Source: a virus. From it: DNA of 64,000 nucleotides. The notes beneath the pieces are model-generated. The model made no database searches. It saw nothing but the letters and a program-made list of their open reading frames with translations, and was not told where the DNA came from. Below, piece after piece: positions 6,607-13,635 of this stretch (its first letter is position 1; every line of letters begins with the position of its first letter). The position numbers and the translations under genes were made by a program. Where the stretch lies: positions 1 to 64,000 of IMG/VR virus record IMGVR_UViG_3300047557_002430; one strand, given 5' to 3'.

Positions 6607-6915
6607 TCAGGAGCAATAATGGCCCATGATTACATCGTTGTCTTCGGTGAACTTAATTACAACTCCGCTAAAGAATGAGTCGTAGCTATACCCATCCCAC
6701 CCGACAAGATCACCGCAGGCCTCAGGGGTGGGCATGAACTCGTCGAGGCAATAGGTGTAACCTTTGTAAGTTACAAAGTAGGCATCCTCGAACTCTGTAT
6801 CAGACAAGTAGTCAAACTGCTCGCGAATCTTGGCAGCTTGCTTGTCACCAACAAACAGTTCAAGGGTCAGGCCAGACATAGGCTGGCGGGGCTGATTGTT
6901 CGTGATGATGTCCAT
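6607..6915 (-). CDS. Hypothetical acidic protein, first gene of leftward array
   Basis: 102 residues from ATG 6915 (MDIITNNQPRQPMSGL); starts five codons up or twelve down are also possible. Acidic, with many Tyr/Phe (FEDAYFVTYKGYTYCLDEF). It is the promoter-proximal gene of the leftward array and follows a roughly 1 kb structured leader region, so that leader may regulate it. Function unknown. Confidence 0.5.
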   Translation of the reverse strand: MDIITNNQPRQPMSGLTLELFVGDKQAAKIREQFDYLSDTEFEDAYFVTYKGYTYCLDEFMPTPEACGDLVGWDGYSYDSFFSGVVIKFTEDNDVIMGHYCS

Positions 6916-6964
6916 AACATTCACCAGCAATAGAGCTGGCAGCTAACAACAAATGAGGGTGAAT

Positions 6965-6995
6965 CCCTCAGTCTGAGTAACAGTAACTCAGAGGG
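6965..6995. repeat. Hairpin-forming inverted repeat
   Basis: CCCT (6965-6968) and CTGAGT (6973-6978) pair with ACTCAG (6986-6991) and AGGG (6992-6995), with a 4-base bulge. It lies just upstream of the leftward operon start. Confidence 0.4.
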
Positions 6996-7010
6996 AGAGA
7001 ATCTAACTCC

Positions 7011-7040
7011 GTGATCTAAGATGATCTCATGTGATCTAAC
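7011..7040. repeat. Tandem 10-base TGATCT repeats
   Basis: TGATCT begins at 7012, 7022 and 7032, exactly one helical turn apart, in the contexts GTGATCTAAG, ATGATCTCAT and GTGATCTAAC. A related ATCTAAC is at 7001, and single copies are at 7270 and 7568. Helical phasing suggests cooperative protein binding on one DNA face, as an operator or origin iteron. Confidence 0.45.
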
Positions 7041-7129
7041 TTAGACCCTACCCGCTGACAAGGTAGAACAATTAAGGCCCCTCACAGATAAAAACCTGGC
7101 GGGGACAATCAAAACAATTTACCGGGCAT

Positions 7130-7287
7130 GTAGTTAGTTACAGCGCACAGAATCCAACTCAGGCATGTAACTAAGCCCGCCATCGCACGGAGACGCCGTG
7201 GTGGGGGCCAAGTGTCCAGAGTCTGCGTACCTGCACCATAGACAGATACGCTGGACAAAGGATCGACTGTGATCTGTAACTAACTAC
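7130..7287. ncRNA. Candidate structured RNA with competing stems
   Basis: Bases 7130-7143 are the exact reverse complement of 7274-7287 (14 bp). Part of the first arm, 7134-7142, is also the exact complement of 7166-7174 (9 bp), so two mutually exclusive folds exist. Inside the large loop, TGTCCA (7213) pairs with TGGACA (7252), and GCGTA pairs with TACGC. Strand and transcription are unknown. Switch-like leader, small RNA or origin are all open. Confidence 0.35.
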
Positions 7288-7338
7288 AACCGGACAAAGG
7301 TTGTATTCAGTTGCAACTTGACGAGAGTTACTGACATT

Positions 7339-7377
7339 TAGCGTCGCTTAGTTAAAAACTAAATGCCACTTACGCTA
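7339..7377. other. Nested hairpin
   Basis: TAGCGT (7339-7344) pairs with ACGCTA (7372-7377), enclosing TTAGTT-AAA-AACTAA (7348-7362). An alternative CATTTAG/CTAAATG pairing competes with it. Part of the structured noncoding region. Confidence 0.35.
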
Positions 7378-7921
7378 TGGGGTCGGTGAGCCTGCCACTG
7401 CTCGCGCTAATTTCAGTCCGGCCGCCGCCGTCGGGCTATTGCGCACACCATCGGCGCAATCCGCATCAGGCCCGTGCATGGTGCGGCGCTGGTTCGCCTA
7501 CCCTCACCACGTCGGTGCCTGTCCCCTTATTCGATTGTCCAGGTTCAACCGAGGCGCTTGCCCCAGTGATCTAAAGGTACAGGCTCAGCGGCTCGCCTGT
7601 CAACACCCCAGCGCTGGGAGCTTCCGATTCGGTTCGGCGCTCGCTTCTATACATATATGAACTGCGCGCAGGCACGCGAAATACCACCCTGCCCCTCCCA
7701 TTGTCAAGACTCAGCAGCGAATTGATAAGTTATAAATAGTAGAGAACAGTTAGTTATACTTAGTGCTGGAACTTTGGCTGCCGCAATATAGCAAACTGGC
7801 CTGCCCGCAATTCGGCCTTTTTTTTATATATAGGCTTTGGTCGACGGCGGCCGCGAGAAGGGTAAATTTTTCTTGATGGGAAAATGGGGTAAAACCTCTT
7901 GGACTGTCATTATACGAGCAT

Positions 7922-7949
7922 AAAAAAAGCTCTTCGTGAGCAGAAGAGC
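7922..7949 (-). terminator. Intrinsic terminator of the 7976..8383 gene
   Basis: On the leftward strand, GCTCTTC-TGCTCAC-GAAGAGC is a 7-bp stem followed by seven T. It lies 26 bases beyond the stop of the leftward gene. Good match to rho-independent terminators. Confidence 0.85.
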
Positions 7950-7975
7950 GAAAAAACCGCGTGGCTTTACAAAAA

Positions 7976-8383
7976 TTACTTGTTTACGGGTTCGATTTTG
8001 AAATAAATAAATTTCGGAAAGTAGTCAAAGAACTCCAAAGTCGCGGGACAGAGCCATCCACGCGGTGAATCCTCGTCAATTATGTGTTTTGCCGGGGTCG
8101 AGAGGGCATACCACGTGCCGTTGTCTTCCGCATATTGGTAAAAAAGGTGCCCTTGATGCTTTGGAAACTTGTTTGCGGAGAAAATAATGCGGTAAGGACC
8201 AATAAGATCACCCAATTTGTACTCGTTAATGACGTAATCGATGATTTCAGTCATTCCGAGGACAAAAGGTTCGTGCCGAAGCCCCCGATCGTGGTCGGTG
8301 AAGCACCAGCAGCCAAGGTGTCTGTAGATTTCGAGAGCCAAAAGGGAGTTCATGGAAGCAACTATGTGCATCTGACCCACCAT
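7976..8383 (-). CDS. DUF6717-like protein
   Basis: 135 residues from ATG 8383, supported by AGGA eight bases upstream. Internal ATGs at 8371 and 8353 exist, and the family usually begins near the latter (MNSLLALEIYRH). The pattern 'MNS..alE.YRH.G.W.F.D...GL..EPFV.G..eiIdy' and the later GWLCPAT...FD..P resemble the widespread DUF6717 family. Function unknown. It forms its own leftward unit with a terminator. Confidence 0.65.
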   Translation of the reverse strand: MVGQMHIVASMNSLLALEIYRHLGCWCFTDHDRGLRHEPFVLGMTEIIDYVINEYKLGDLIGPYRIIFSANKFPKHQGHLFYQYAEDNGTWYALSTPAKHIIDEDSPRGWLCPATLEFFDYFPKFIYFKIEPVNK

Positions 8384-8463
8384 AGCACATCCTGCGCACG
8401 AGGTTTTTCTTTCCGGTTTCTACAAAAATAAATTAAATTGGATTTATTCGTTGTTTGGGAAAT

Positions 8464-10251
8464 ATGGCTCCCGAAAGCAGGGTGGGTATAGACTCCCCAC
8501 GTTTCACTAGAGCAGAAACTTACGGTAAATTGCGCGAGTGGGCAGAGCGCCTGAAAAATTTTGAAGGTGTTCCCGATATGTATCGGGATATTCCTTCCTA
8601 CCCTGAATCTTTAACTAAGGAGTTTAATAGACTCGACAGAGAGGACGCTGACGAAGCAGCCCGCGCTTCTTTTTTAGATAAACACCTTGACTATTTAGAT
8701 ACTGTACGTAGGCAAGTTCAATTAAAAGATCCTGGTTACTTAAAGACGCAGCAGGTTATTGCAGAAAACTACGATAAATATCCGGGAGGAGCTTTTAGTG
8801 TTGGTTTGGATCCCGCAAAAGAATTACAGCTTTTTGGTAGTCAGGTTCAGGGAGATGTAACGCCTTTTTCTAAAGGTTTTATAGTTCCCGCTCACGAGAT
8901 TTTTGGACATCTAAGGCCAAGTTTGTACGGAATTCAGCCTGCATATAATCCTGTAACAGTCCCAGGTTTACCGGGTGTTTATAAGCCCAGTATTGTTTCG
9001 CCGACAAATGAATCCCTAGCGCATTTTTTAAATGAGGCGTTAGTTCGTAATTTAGGAGCATCGCCGGAAACTGTAACAAGTGATCCGGTTTTAAGTAAAA
9101 TTCGGAGTGAGTTAAAGGGCGAGCGTTTCCCCCATTTCTCTACAGCTCTACCCGGCAGACCTGATCAGACTCGACTCGATCCGGATCAGATTCTTGACAT
9201 TGCTACAGCAGCCCGCGATTTAGAGCAAACACCGGATAAATCTCCCTGGTTTAGATCAGGGATAGCTAGCGTTCGCAAGTTTCTTCATAGCCCTCCTTCT
9301 GTTGCATTATTAGAGACGCATCCTCGACTGTTTGATATTGTAAGCGCTCTGCGTGGGTCTAACTATCTCAGCCAAAGCGATCTACTTAGTGGCTTTGATG
9401 TACCTAAAGCTGCTCGTGATGTAATCACACGTGAATTTCTTGACAAATATGTCGACCCAACCTTACGCAACTTTAGGGAAGGCTTACGCATTTCTACACC
9501 GGGTTTTGAAAAATATACTGATTCTGGAATGGCTGTCTCTCGTGGACGTAATCCTCTGGACGAAAACACCAACCTTGTAGGGGATAAGTTAGCAACTTTA
9601 ACTGAGTTTGATCCGCTTAAACAGTACAGTCCGCTTGGAATGATGATTTTCGGTGCGGAGCCTGCTACTGCCGCAGCGCGCGGTGCGGTCGAACTTGCGA
9701 AAGGTTTACGTCGTACACCTTCTGCACTGCTTCCTGGTGTCGCAGATCTTATTCCCTCGCCTGAAGCAATCCAGACGGGTTACGCGCAAGGCCCTGTTGC
9801 AATGGGTGCTCAGATGGGGCGAGAGTTTTTACAGAGCCTTCCTGCTGCTGCAGCCAGTTCTGCTGTTCTAGCTACCCCTGCCGCAGCTCCTCTTGCTCCT
9901 GGGATTGGAGCAGGTTTGGTCGGAACGGCAGCAGCTCGGGCATTGAATGAAGTTGTCCGCCAAGAAACTGGTGAAGGTATCGTGCCTAAACTTCGTCAAG
10001 CCCTTGGCACTGCGCCACGAACCGGAATAGCTTCTCCTGCCCGCGTGGGTGAGCGACCCCTGGTTGCGCAAATAAAACCGTTAAGCGCAGCGCAGAAAAA
10101 GGAAGCTACACGGTTAGCGAGTTTAAACCCACTCCAACAAGGTATTCGATTAGCTCAAGAGCGATTTAATCCAACCAAAGGTGAGTTTGGAGGTTCTGAG
10201 GTATTAAAAGGATTGTTAGACTATATAAACCAAAAGGTAAAAGGGCGCTGA
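8464..10251 (+). CDS. Large virion-type protein with HExxGH motif
   Basis: 595 residues from ATG 8464. The N-terminal third is charged and helical. Near residue 140 is VPAHEIFGHLRPS, an HExxGH zinc-peptidase-like motif, followed about 40 residues later by TNESLAHFLNEAL, which could supply a third Glu ligand. The C-terminal third is Ala-rich and hydrophobic (AAAASSAVLATPAAAPLAP), as in ejected internal virion proteins, and ends basic. It resembles the Ala-rich proteins at 15626 and 40917 in style. Peptidase activity is only a hypothesis. Confidence 0.55.
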   Translation: MAPESRVGIDSPRFTRAETYGKLREWAERLKNFEGVPDMYRDIPSYPESLTKEFNRLDREDADEAARASFLDKHLDYLDTVRRQVQLKDPGYLKTQQVIAENYDKYPGGAFSVGLDPAKELQLFGSQVQGDVTPFSKGFIVPAHEIFGHLRPSLYGIQPAYNPVTVPGLPGVYKPSIVSPTNESLAHFLNEALVRNLGASPETVTSDPVLSKIRSELKGERFPHFSTALPGRPDQTRLDPDQILDIATAARDLEQTPDKSPWFRSGIASVRKFLHSPPSVALLETHPRLFDIVSALRGSNYLSQSDLLSGFDVPKAARDVITREFLDKYVDPTLRNFREGLRISTPGFEKYTDSGMAVSRGRNPLDENTNLVGDKLATLTEFDPLKQYSPLGMMIFGAEPATAAARGAVELAKGLRRTPSALLPGVADLIPSPEAIQTGYAQGPVAMGAQMGREFLQSLPAAAASSAVLATPAAAPLAPGIGAGLVGTAAARALNEVVRQETGEGIVPKLRQALGTAPRTGIASPARVGERPLVAQIKPLSAAQKKEATRLASLNPLQQGIRLAQERFNPTKGEFGGSEVLKGLLDYINQKVKGR

Positions 10252-10255
10252 TTCC

Positions 10256-10504
10256 GTGGATTCGTCTCTTGCTCTGGAGTTTTTAAATAGCGTTCTCGCT
10301 TCTAAAGCTCAGGAGCTTATTGCGACTGACCCTAGTTTCGTAATCGGTGGCGGTGCCGGAGATGCGCGTAGGGCTCGTAAGGGTCTTACGCCACAGGACG
10401 TCCAACGGTTGATCGAAGCTAACCCTGACTTCGGTCAGCAGATTAGAGATATGTATCTTCCTGGCCCCTCGCTTCCGCCTGTGCGACGCCTCCCCGGTGT
10501 CTGA
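10256..10504 (+). CDS. Hypothetical protein
   Basis: 82 residues from GTG 10256, five bases after the previous stop, so probably co-translated. Helical N-terminus (LALEFLNSVLASKAQELIA), then a Gly/Arg segment and a Pro-rich tail. Probably a partner of the upstream large protein. No family recognised. Confidence 0.5.
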   Translation: MDSSLALEFLNSVLASKAQELIATDPSFVIGGGAGDARRARKGLTPQDVQRLIEANPDFGQQIRDMYLPGPSLPPVRRLPGV

Positions 10505-10570
10505 GTGCCTGGTTGACACGGTGATCCTTCTGGGGTTACTGTGTCACTGGAACACCCCACATCACATCAC

Positions 10571-10915
10571 ATGCGCACCACACCCAAGGAAACCGGCTCT
10601 TACACCCGTATTAATGTAAATAGCGCTCATTTGGTTCCTGCGGCAGCCGCGTGGCAAGCCCATAAGATTATTGGCTCTTTGTGCTTAGCTGCAGTTACCA
10701 CGTGTGTGGTTGTCGTGTTTGGCGGTTTGGTTACTATTGTTGTTTCCAACAGCCCAGCATTCAACGAAAAAACACGTATTTCTCAGAAGATGATGGCTAA
10801 GTGTATGAACGTACCTCATGCGTCAGATTACGTTGCTGGGTTTTACTCCTCTGATAAGCATTTTTCTCGGTGCCTTAGCTCTACGGATGCTTACATCGCT
10901 ACGCTTCCTGACTAA
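10571..10915 (+). CDS. Single-pass membrane protein
   Basis: 114 residues using ATG 10571, whose leader ACATCACATCAC resembles those of other early genes; a GTG at 10541 is an alternative. One strong transmembrane segment (IIGSLCLAAVTTCVVVVFGG and beyond, about residues 35-60) with a short N-terminal side. The C-terminal domain holds two Cys (KCMNVPHAS, SRCLSS). Possibly an envelope protein. Not recognised. Confidence 0.5.
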   Translation: MRTTPKETGSYTRINVNSAHLVPAAAAWQAHKIIGSLCLAAVTTCVVVVFGGLVTIVVSNSPAFNEKTRISQKMMAKCMNVPHASDYVAGFYSSDKHFSRCLSSTDAYIATLPD

Positions 10916-10947
10916 CGCATTTAAACACAACGTTTGTTTCTGCAACT

Positions 10948-10970
10948 GACCCCTTGCCAGGGTCTTTTTT
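10948..10970 (+). terminator. Intrinsic terminator
   Basis: GACCC-CTTGCCA-GGGTC followed by six T, 33 bases after the 10571..10915 stop. It ends the rightward unit that starts near 8464. Confidence 0.8.
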
Positions 10971-11202
10971 GTGTGCTCTGCTGTTTACGTATTTAGTTTT
11001 TCCTGTGTCTCAACTTTTTCTCCATTCCGTTTGCCCTGTTTGTCAGACGCCTTTTGTTTTGAAAGGACACAAACTGCGGCGGTGGCTTGACCGTAAGAAA
11101 GCAAAGCCTACTATTTTGGGGCCTTTCTGCAACTATAAATGCTCAGCATCAGTCAACATCAGATCAGCTATTGCAGTACGCGCCCAAAGTAAGGACTCCT
11201 AA
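10969..11202 (+). CDS. Small protein with Cys pairs (possible zinc site)
   Basis: About 77 residues; the start is uncertain (TTG 10969, or GTG 11005). The N-terminus is hydrophobic (LCALLFTYLVFPVSQLFL), followed by CPVCQTPFVLKGHKLRRW and later FCNYKC, two CxxC-like pairs that could bind zinc. The ORF begins inside the terminator T-tract, which weakens the longest start. Function unknown. Confidence 0.4.
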   Translation: MCALLFTYLVFPVSQLFLHSVCPVCQTPFVLKGHKLRRWLDRKKAKPTILGPFCNYKCSASVNIRSAIAVRAQSKDS

Positions 11203-11245
11203 TGGTTGCGCCATAGCAGCTCAGAGCAGGTAGAGTTCCTGCACG

Positions 11246-11321
11246 GCGCGTCTAGCACTCTGGTGAATGCAGCCGACTCATAATCGGCTAGAGGTGGGTT
11301 CGATCCCCACGACGCGCACCA
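11246..11321 (+). tRNA. tRNA-Met (CAT)
   Basis: Acceptor GCGCGTC/GACGCGC, D-stem GCA/TGC, anticodon stem GCCGA/TCGGC with loop CTCATAA, T-arm GTGGG-TTCGATC-CCCAC, and an encoded CCA. All stems pair perfectly. The CAT anticodon means elongator or initiator Met, or an Ile-CAT that is later modified; which of these was not resolved. A GCAGG/CCTGC hairpin lies just upstream. Confidence 0.9.
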
Positions 11322-11322
11322 C

Positions 11323-11406
11323 GCCTCGGTGGTGGAATTGGTATGCACAACAGATTTAAAATCTGTCGCCCGGATGGGCTTGCGGGTTCGAGTCCCGCCC
11401 GAGGTA
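11323..11406 (+). tRNA. tRNA-Leu (TAA)
   Basis: A class II tRNA with acceptor GCCTCGG/CCGAGGT (terminal G-T), anticodon stem ACAGA/TCTGT with loop TTTAAAA (anticodon TAA), a long variable arm, and T-arm GCGGG-TTCGAGT-CCCGC. CCA is not encoded. Only one base separates it from tRNA-Met, so they are co-transcribed. Confidence 0.92.
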
Positions 11407-11424
11407 CTTACACTGTTTAAAATC

Positions 11425-11607
11425 ATGCCTGACATTTCACTTTGTGCTAACGGCGACACTTGCGATCTGCGCTTTAGTTGCTATCGTTTTCTGGCTTTCC
11501 CCAGTCAGGCTCAGAGTTACATTGAATCTCCCGAGCCTGGTGAGGATTGTATCTATTACTTTCCTGATCGAGAACTTTACATGAAACCCTTTAGAGAGCA
11601 TGACTGA
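11425..11607 (+). CDS. Small Cys-containing cyanophage-type protein
   Basis: 60 residues from ATG 11425, 18 bases after tRNA-Leu. Four Cys in the first 20 residues (SLCANGDTCDLRFSCYRFLA), then a QSY...PEPGEDCIYYF segment. This layout recalls a small family common in cyanophages, probably metal- or disulfide-stabilised. It overlaps the next gene by 8 bases. Confidence 0.6.
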   Translation: MPDISLCANGDTCDLRFSCYRFLAFPSQAQSYIESPEPGEDCIYYFPDRELYMKPFREHD

Positions 11608-11755
11608 ACCTGATCTTCCTTTCGTTGAAATTGACGATGATGTTTACGAGACTCTCGCTGCGGCTGCAGAGTTGTTGGATATGACCGTGGAAGATTACGC
11701 AAATATGTTGCTTATGGAGTTTGTTACTGAGTCTTGTAAAAAAGAAAAAAAATGA
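11600..11755 (+). CDS. Small acidic ribbon-helix-helix-like protein
   Basis: 51 residues: an acidic start (MTEPDLPFVEIDDDVYETL), then a helix-turn-helix-like pattern (AAAAELLDMTVEDYANMLLM) and a Lys-rich tail. The strand plus two helices is the size of a ribbon-helix-helix domain. Overlaps both neighbours (8 and 4 bases), so it is clearly part of the operon. Confidence 0.5.
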   Translation: MTEPDLPFVEIDDDVYETLAAAAELLDMTVEDYANMLLMEFVTESCKKEKK

Positions 11756-12111
11756 CTGAACACCCAATTACTCCGCCGCGTGAGCTGGTGCAGCAGTGGA
11801 TTGAAAACACTCGCTCCAATGATTGCATCGGCGCTTACGATCCGGAATATGAGCAGTGCATCGCTCTTCAAGCCGCCCGCTGGGGCAGCGATCAGGAGCT
11901 GGAGGCGTGCTGTGAGTGGCTAAGCATTGCTTCCAGTCATGGCCTTGGGTGGGGTGCAGCCACGATCCTGTCCGGCAAGCTCCGCACCGCCCGCCGAGCC
12001 AAGCCCCCGAGCCTGAAGCGGCGAGCACTTGAGGCGCTAGAAGATCACGAAATCGAGTGGTTAAAACGCTCAAGCATTATCCGTCAAGCACTTGAACAGA
12101 TTGATGACTGA
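11752..12111 (+). CDS. Conserved cyanophage/Synechococcus-type hypothetical protein
   Basis: 119 residues starting MTEHPITPPRELVQQWIEN, an opening I associate with a small-protein family of marine Synechococcus and its phages. Helical, with a DQELEACCEWL segment. Higher GC third positions than the virion genes, in common with the following five genes. Function unknown. Confidence 0.65.
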   Translation: MTEHPITPPRELVQQWIENTRSNDCIGAYDPEYEQCIALQAARWGSDQELEACCEWLSIASSHGLGWGAATILSGKLRTARRAKPPSLKRRALEALEDHEIEWLKRSSIIRQALEQIDD

Positions 12112-12502
12112 TTTCAGAACAAAGATGAAGAAAACGCTCAGCAAGGACACGCTTGCCGTCTTTGATGCCCACGACATTGGTTTCTCCACCCCGGCGATCC
12201 GTCTCGCAGAAGCCCTTAGGGCTTTAGCCGAACTTGATGACATCAAGCCAGTTGCCCTCGGCCCTCAAGAAGAAGGCGAGTCAGACCTGCAGCGCACGGT
12301 CGCAATCCACGTCAAGCAACGCCACATCCGCATCTACAGGAAGCTCAGGGCCATGGCTGACGAACTCGACCCGCCGCCGCTAAGTCTCAAGCAGCAGGCG
12401 CTGAAGGACTTCGACGCCCTCATGTCAGAGCTTGATAGAGACGGAAACTACAGCAACTGCGCGGAACGCATCCGCCGCGCCCTCGAATCCCTGCCCGATT
12501 AG
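12104..12502 (+). CDS. Hypothetical helical protein
   Basis: 132 residues from ATG 12104, overlapping the previous stop by 8 bases (ATGACTGA). Entirely helical and charged, with LRALAELDD and LRAMADELDPP echoing each other, and ending RRALESLPD. Member of the small-gene run 11600-13410. No function known. Confidence 0.55.
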   Translation: MTDFRTKMKKTLSKDTLAVFDAHDIGFSTPAIRLAEALRALAELDDIKPVALGPQEEGESDLQRTVAIHVKQRHIRIYRKLRAMADELDPPPLSLKQQALKDFDALMSELDRDGNYSNCAERIRRALESLPD

Positions 12503-12519
12503 TCAACATCACTAGCACC

Positions 12520-12678
12520 ATGACTGCAGCACCACGGATCTTTTCTATTGACGACCTAGATGAGTTCTGCCTCTGGTGGTGGGGCTCAGATAACGATGAG
12601 CGCACAGTCGCTGAAGTAATTGAAAGCGGAAGCATGGCCGCTTTTGCCGAAGCTGTTCTCGCCCGCTGGGGCAAGTAG
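12520..12678 (+). CDS. 52-residue protein ending in AVLARWGK
   Basis: ATG 12520, preceded by CAACATCACTAGCACC. It reads MTAAPRIFSIDDLDEFCLWW and ends FAEAVLARWGK. The C-terminal motif recurs in the gene at 12899 (FARAVLARWGS), so the two are related by duplication or shared function. Acidic, Trp-rich. Confidence 0.6.
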   Translation: MTAAPRIFSIDDLDEFCLWWWGSDNDERTVAEVIESGSMAAFAEAVLARWGK

Positions 12679-12695
12679 TCCGATCAACTACCACC

Positions 12696-12902
12696 ATGAC
12701 TAAACCTTTATCCCCCGCCGCACAGGCGATACTGGATTCCTTCAAAGAGCAAGTTGAGCTGACCTGGCTCACCAAAGATCCTGACCGGGTTGGCCTTGCC
12801 GCCGCCCTTCGCGCTGCTGCGGATCAAATCGACTACGACTGGTCTGCATTTAACTGCATCGACTCTTTGTATGAGATCGCCACCGAACTGGAGGGCCAAT
12901 GA
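12696..12902 (+). CDS. Hypothetical small acidic protein
   Basis: 68 residues, helical (AAQAILDSFKEQVELTWLT), with an LRAAADQIDYDW segment like those in neighbours. The leader CAACTACCACC precedes the ATG. It overlaps the next gene by 4 bases. Unknown function. Confidence 0.55.
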   Translation: MTKPLSPAAQAILDSFKEQVELTWLTKDPDRVGLAAALRAAADQIDYDWSAFNCIDSLYEIATELEGQ

Positions 12903-13186
12903 CCACCGACTTTCGCGCCCTGTGCACGGCATTGTTGGACGAGATTTCGCATGAATCGCCTACAACATGCCTTGCCCGCGCCGCACTGGCCGAGCCCCAG
13001 CCGGAACCGCCGACGGATGCGGAGCTGACGGTAGACACAATTATGCAAATTGCCGATGAATTCTTTGATTTTTATGGAAACTCACATCGTGATTGCTTTT
13101 TTGCCACATCTATTGTGGCCAAGGAAAACCCAACACAGTCGCTATATGACTTCGCCCGCGCCGTTCTCGCCCGATGGGGTTCGTAA
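12899..13186 (+). CDS. Small protein ending in AVLARWGS
   Basis: 95 residues. The N-terminal half is helical (FRALCTALLDEISHE), with a Pro-rich linker (EPQPEPPTDAE) and a C-terminal domain ending LYDFARAVLARWGS, which matches the tail of 12520..12678. AT-rich codons from about 13040 contrast with the GC-rich 5' half, so the gene may be a mosaic. Confidence 0.58.
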   Translation: MTTDFRALCTALLDEISHESPTTCLARAALAEPQPEPPTDAELTVDTIMQIADEFFDFYGNSHRDCFFATSIVAKENPTQSLYDFARAVLARWGS

Positions 13187-13197
13187 AGGATTAACTA

Positions 13198-13410
13198 ATG
13201 ACTACTGATCCCCACCCCAGCCCCATTTGGCGTACTCTTGAGTCCGCTACAGCGTGTCCTGTTGCCATTGACCCGCAGGAAATTGCAGCCTTGTTAGAGG
13301 TTTTAGCTGACTTAGTGGAGCAGCGTGGCGACAGAGGTTTAGACCTCGATCCTGGTGAGACCGCTGATTGGTTGCGCAGTGAAGCTGCTCGCGCTCAAGC
13401 AGGGGAGTAA
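13198..13410 (+). CDS. Hypothetical small acidic protein
   Basis: 70 residues. IAALLEVLADLVEQRGDRGL and PGETADWLRSEAARAQ are helical and acidic. Last gene of the run, followed by a structured intergenic region. Unknown function. Confidence 0.52.
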   Translation: MTTDPHPSPIWRTLESATACPVAIDPQEIAALLEVLADLVEQRGDRGLDLDPGETADWLRSEAARAQAGE

Positions 13411-13416
13411 TAAAGA

Positions 13417-13469
13417 GGGTCGGTAGCCAGTCCTCACGAGGTTCTGGCCTCACCGCTGCCGACCCACCA
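13417..13469 (+). other. tRNA-acceptor-like stem ending in ACCA
   Basis: GGGTCGG (13417-13423) pairs perfectly with CCGACCC (13459-13465), directly followed by ACCA. Inside, GCCAG pairs with CTGGC, or GAGG with CCTC. At 53 bases it is too short for a tRNA and lacks a T-loop. It may be an mRNA 3' structure, a tRNA-like element or chance. Confidence 0.3.
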
Positions 13470-13592
13470 GCGGCCATACCCATAGTTCCTGAAAAACTAC
13501 GGAACCCGGATCCTAACAGCTCACCAAAGCGTGACGCGAGGGTGCGCCCGTGTTTTTGCATCACTTTGACAAAACGTTGAATTGCCAACAGA

Positions 13593-13604
13593 GCCCACGT
13601 GGGC
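13593..13604. promoter_or_regulatory. 12-bp perfect palindrome GCCCACGTGGGC
   Basis: A perfect dyad lying 31 bases before the ATG at 13636, a possible operator for a dimeric regulator. The 13411-13635 gap otherwise holds hairpin sequences but no gene. Confidence 0.3.
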
Positions 13605-13635
13605 ACCTAAGGTTGGATCAGATCTCAACATCACC

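Larger units (their letters stand above)
6931..7975. other. Noncoding region dense in repeats and hairpins
   Basis: About 1 kb with no credible gene. It holds an inverted-repeat hairpin (6965-6995), three 10-base tandem TGATCT repeats (7012-7037), a 14-base inverted repeat (7130/7274), the direct repeat GGACAAAGG (7253 and 7292), and nested hairpins at 7339-7377. A GC-rich block (about 7377-7660) has self-complementary segments, an AT-rich stretch follows (7720-7760), and a leftward terminator lies at 7922. It could be a replication origin, the leader or promoter of the leftward operon, or noncoding RNAs. Confidence 0.5.

Noticed and set aside
7377-7660. Two overlapping rightward ORFs in the GC-rich noncoding block
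   Set aside because: They overlap each other, lack ribosome sites and have biased composition explained by GC richness; better described as structured noncoding DNA.
7800-7830. Rightward terminator at the GGCC...GGCC plus eight-T stretch
   Set aside because: Only a four-base stem with a 12-base loop and no rightward gene before it; weak compared with the other terminators.
11246-11406. tRNA attachment site for an integrated element
   Set aside because: No integrase or repeated tRNA 3' end was found elsewhere in the window.
11199-11459. Leftward ORF across the tRNA-Met/Leu pair
   Set aside because: It is simply the antisense of two tRNAs; no coding evidence.
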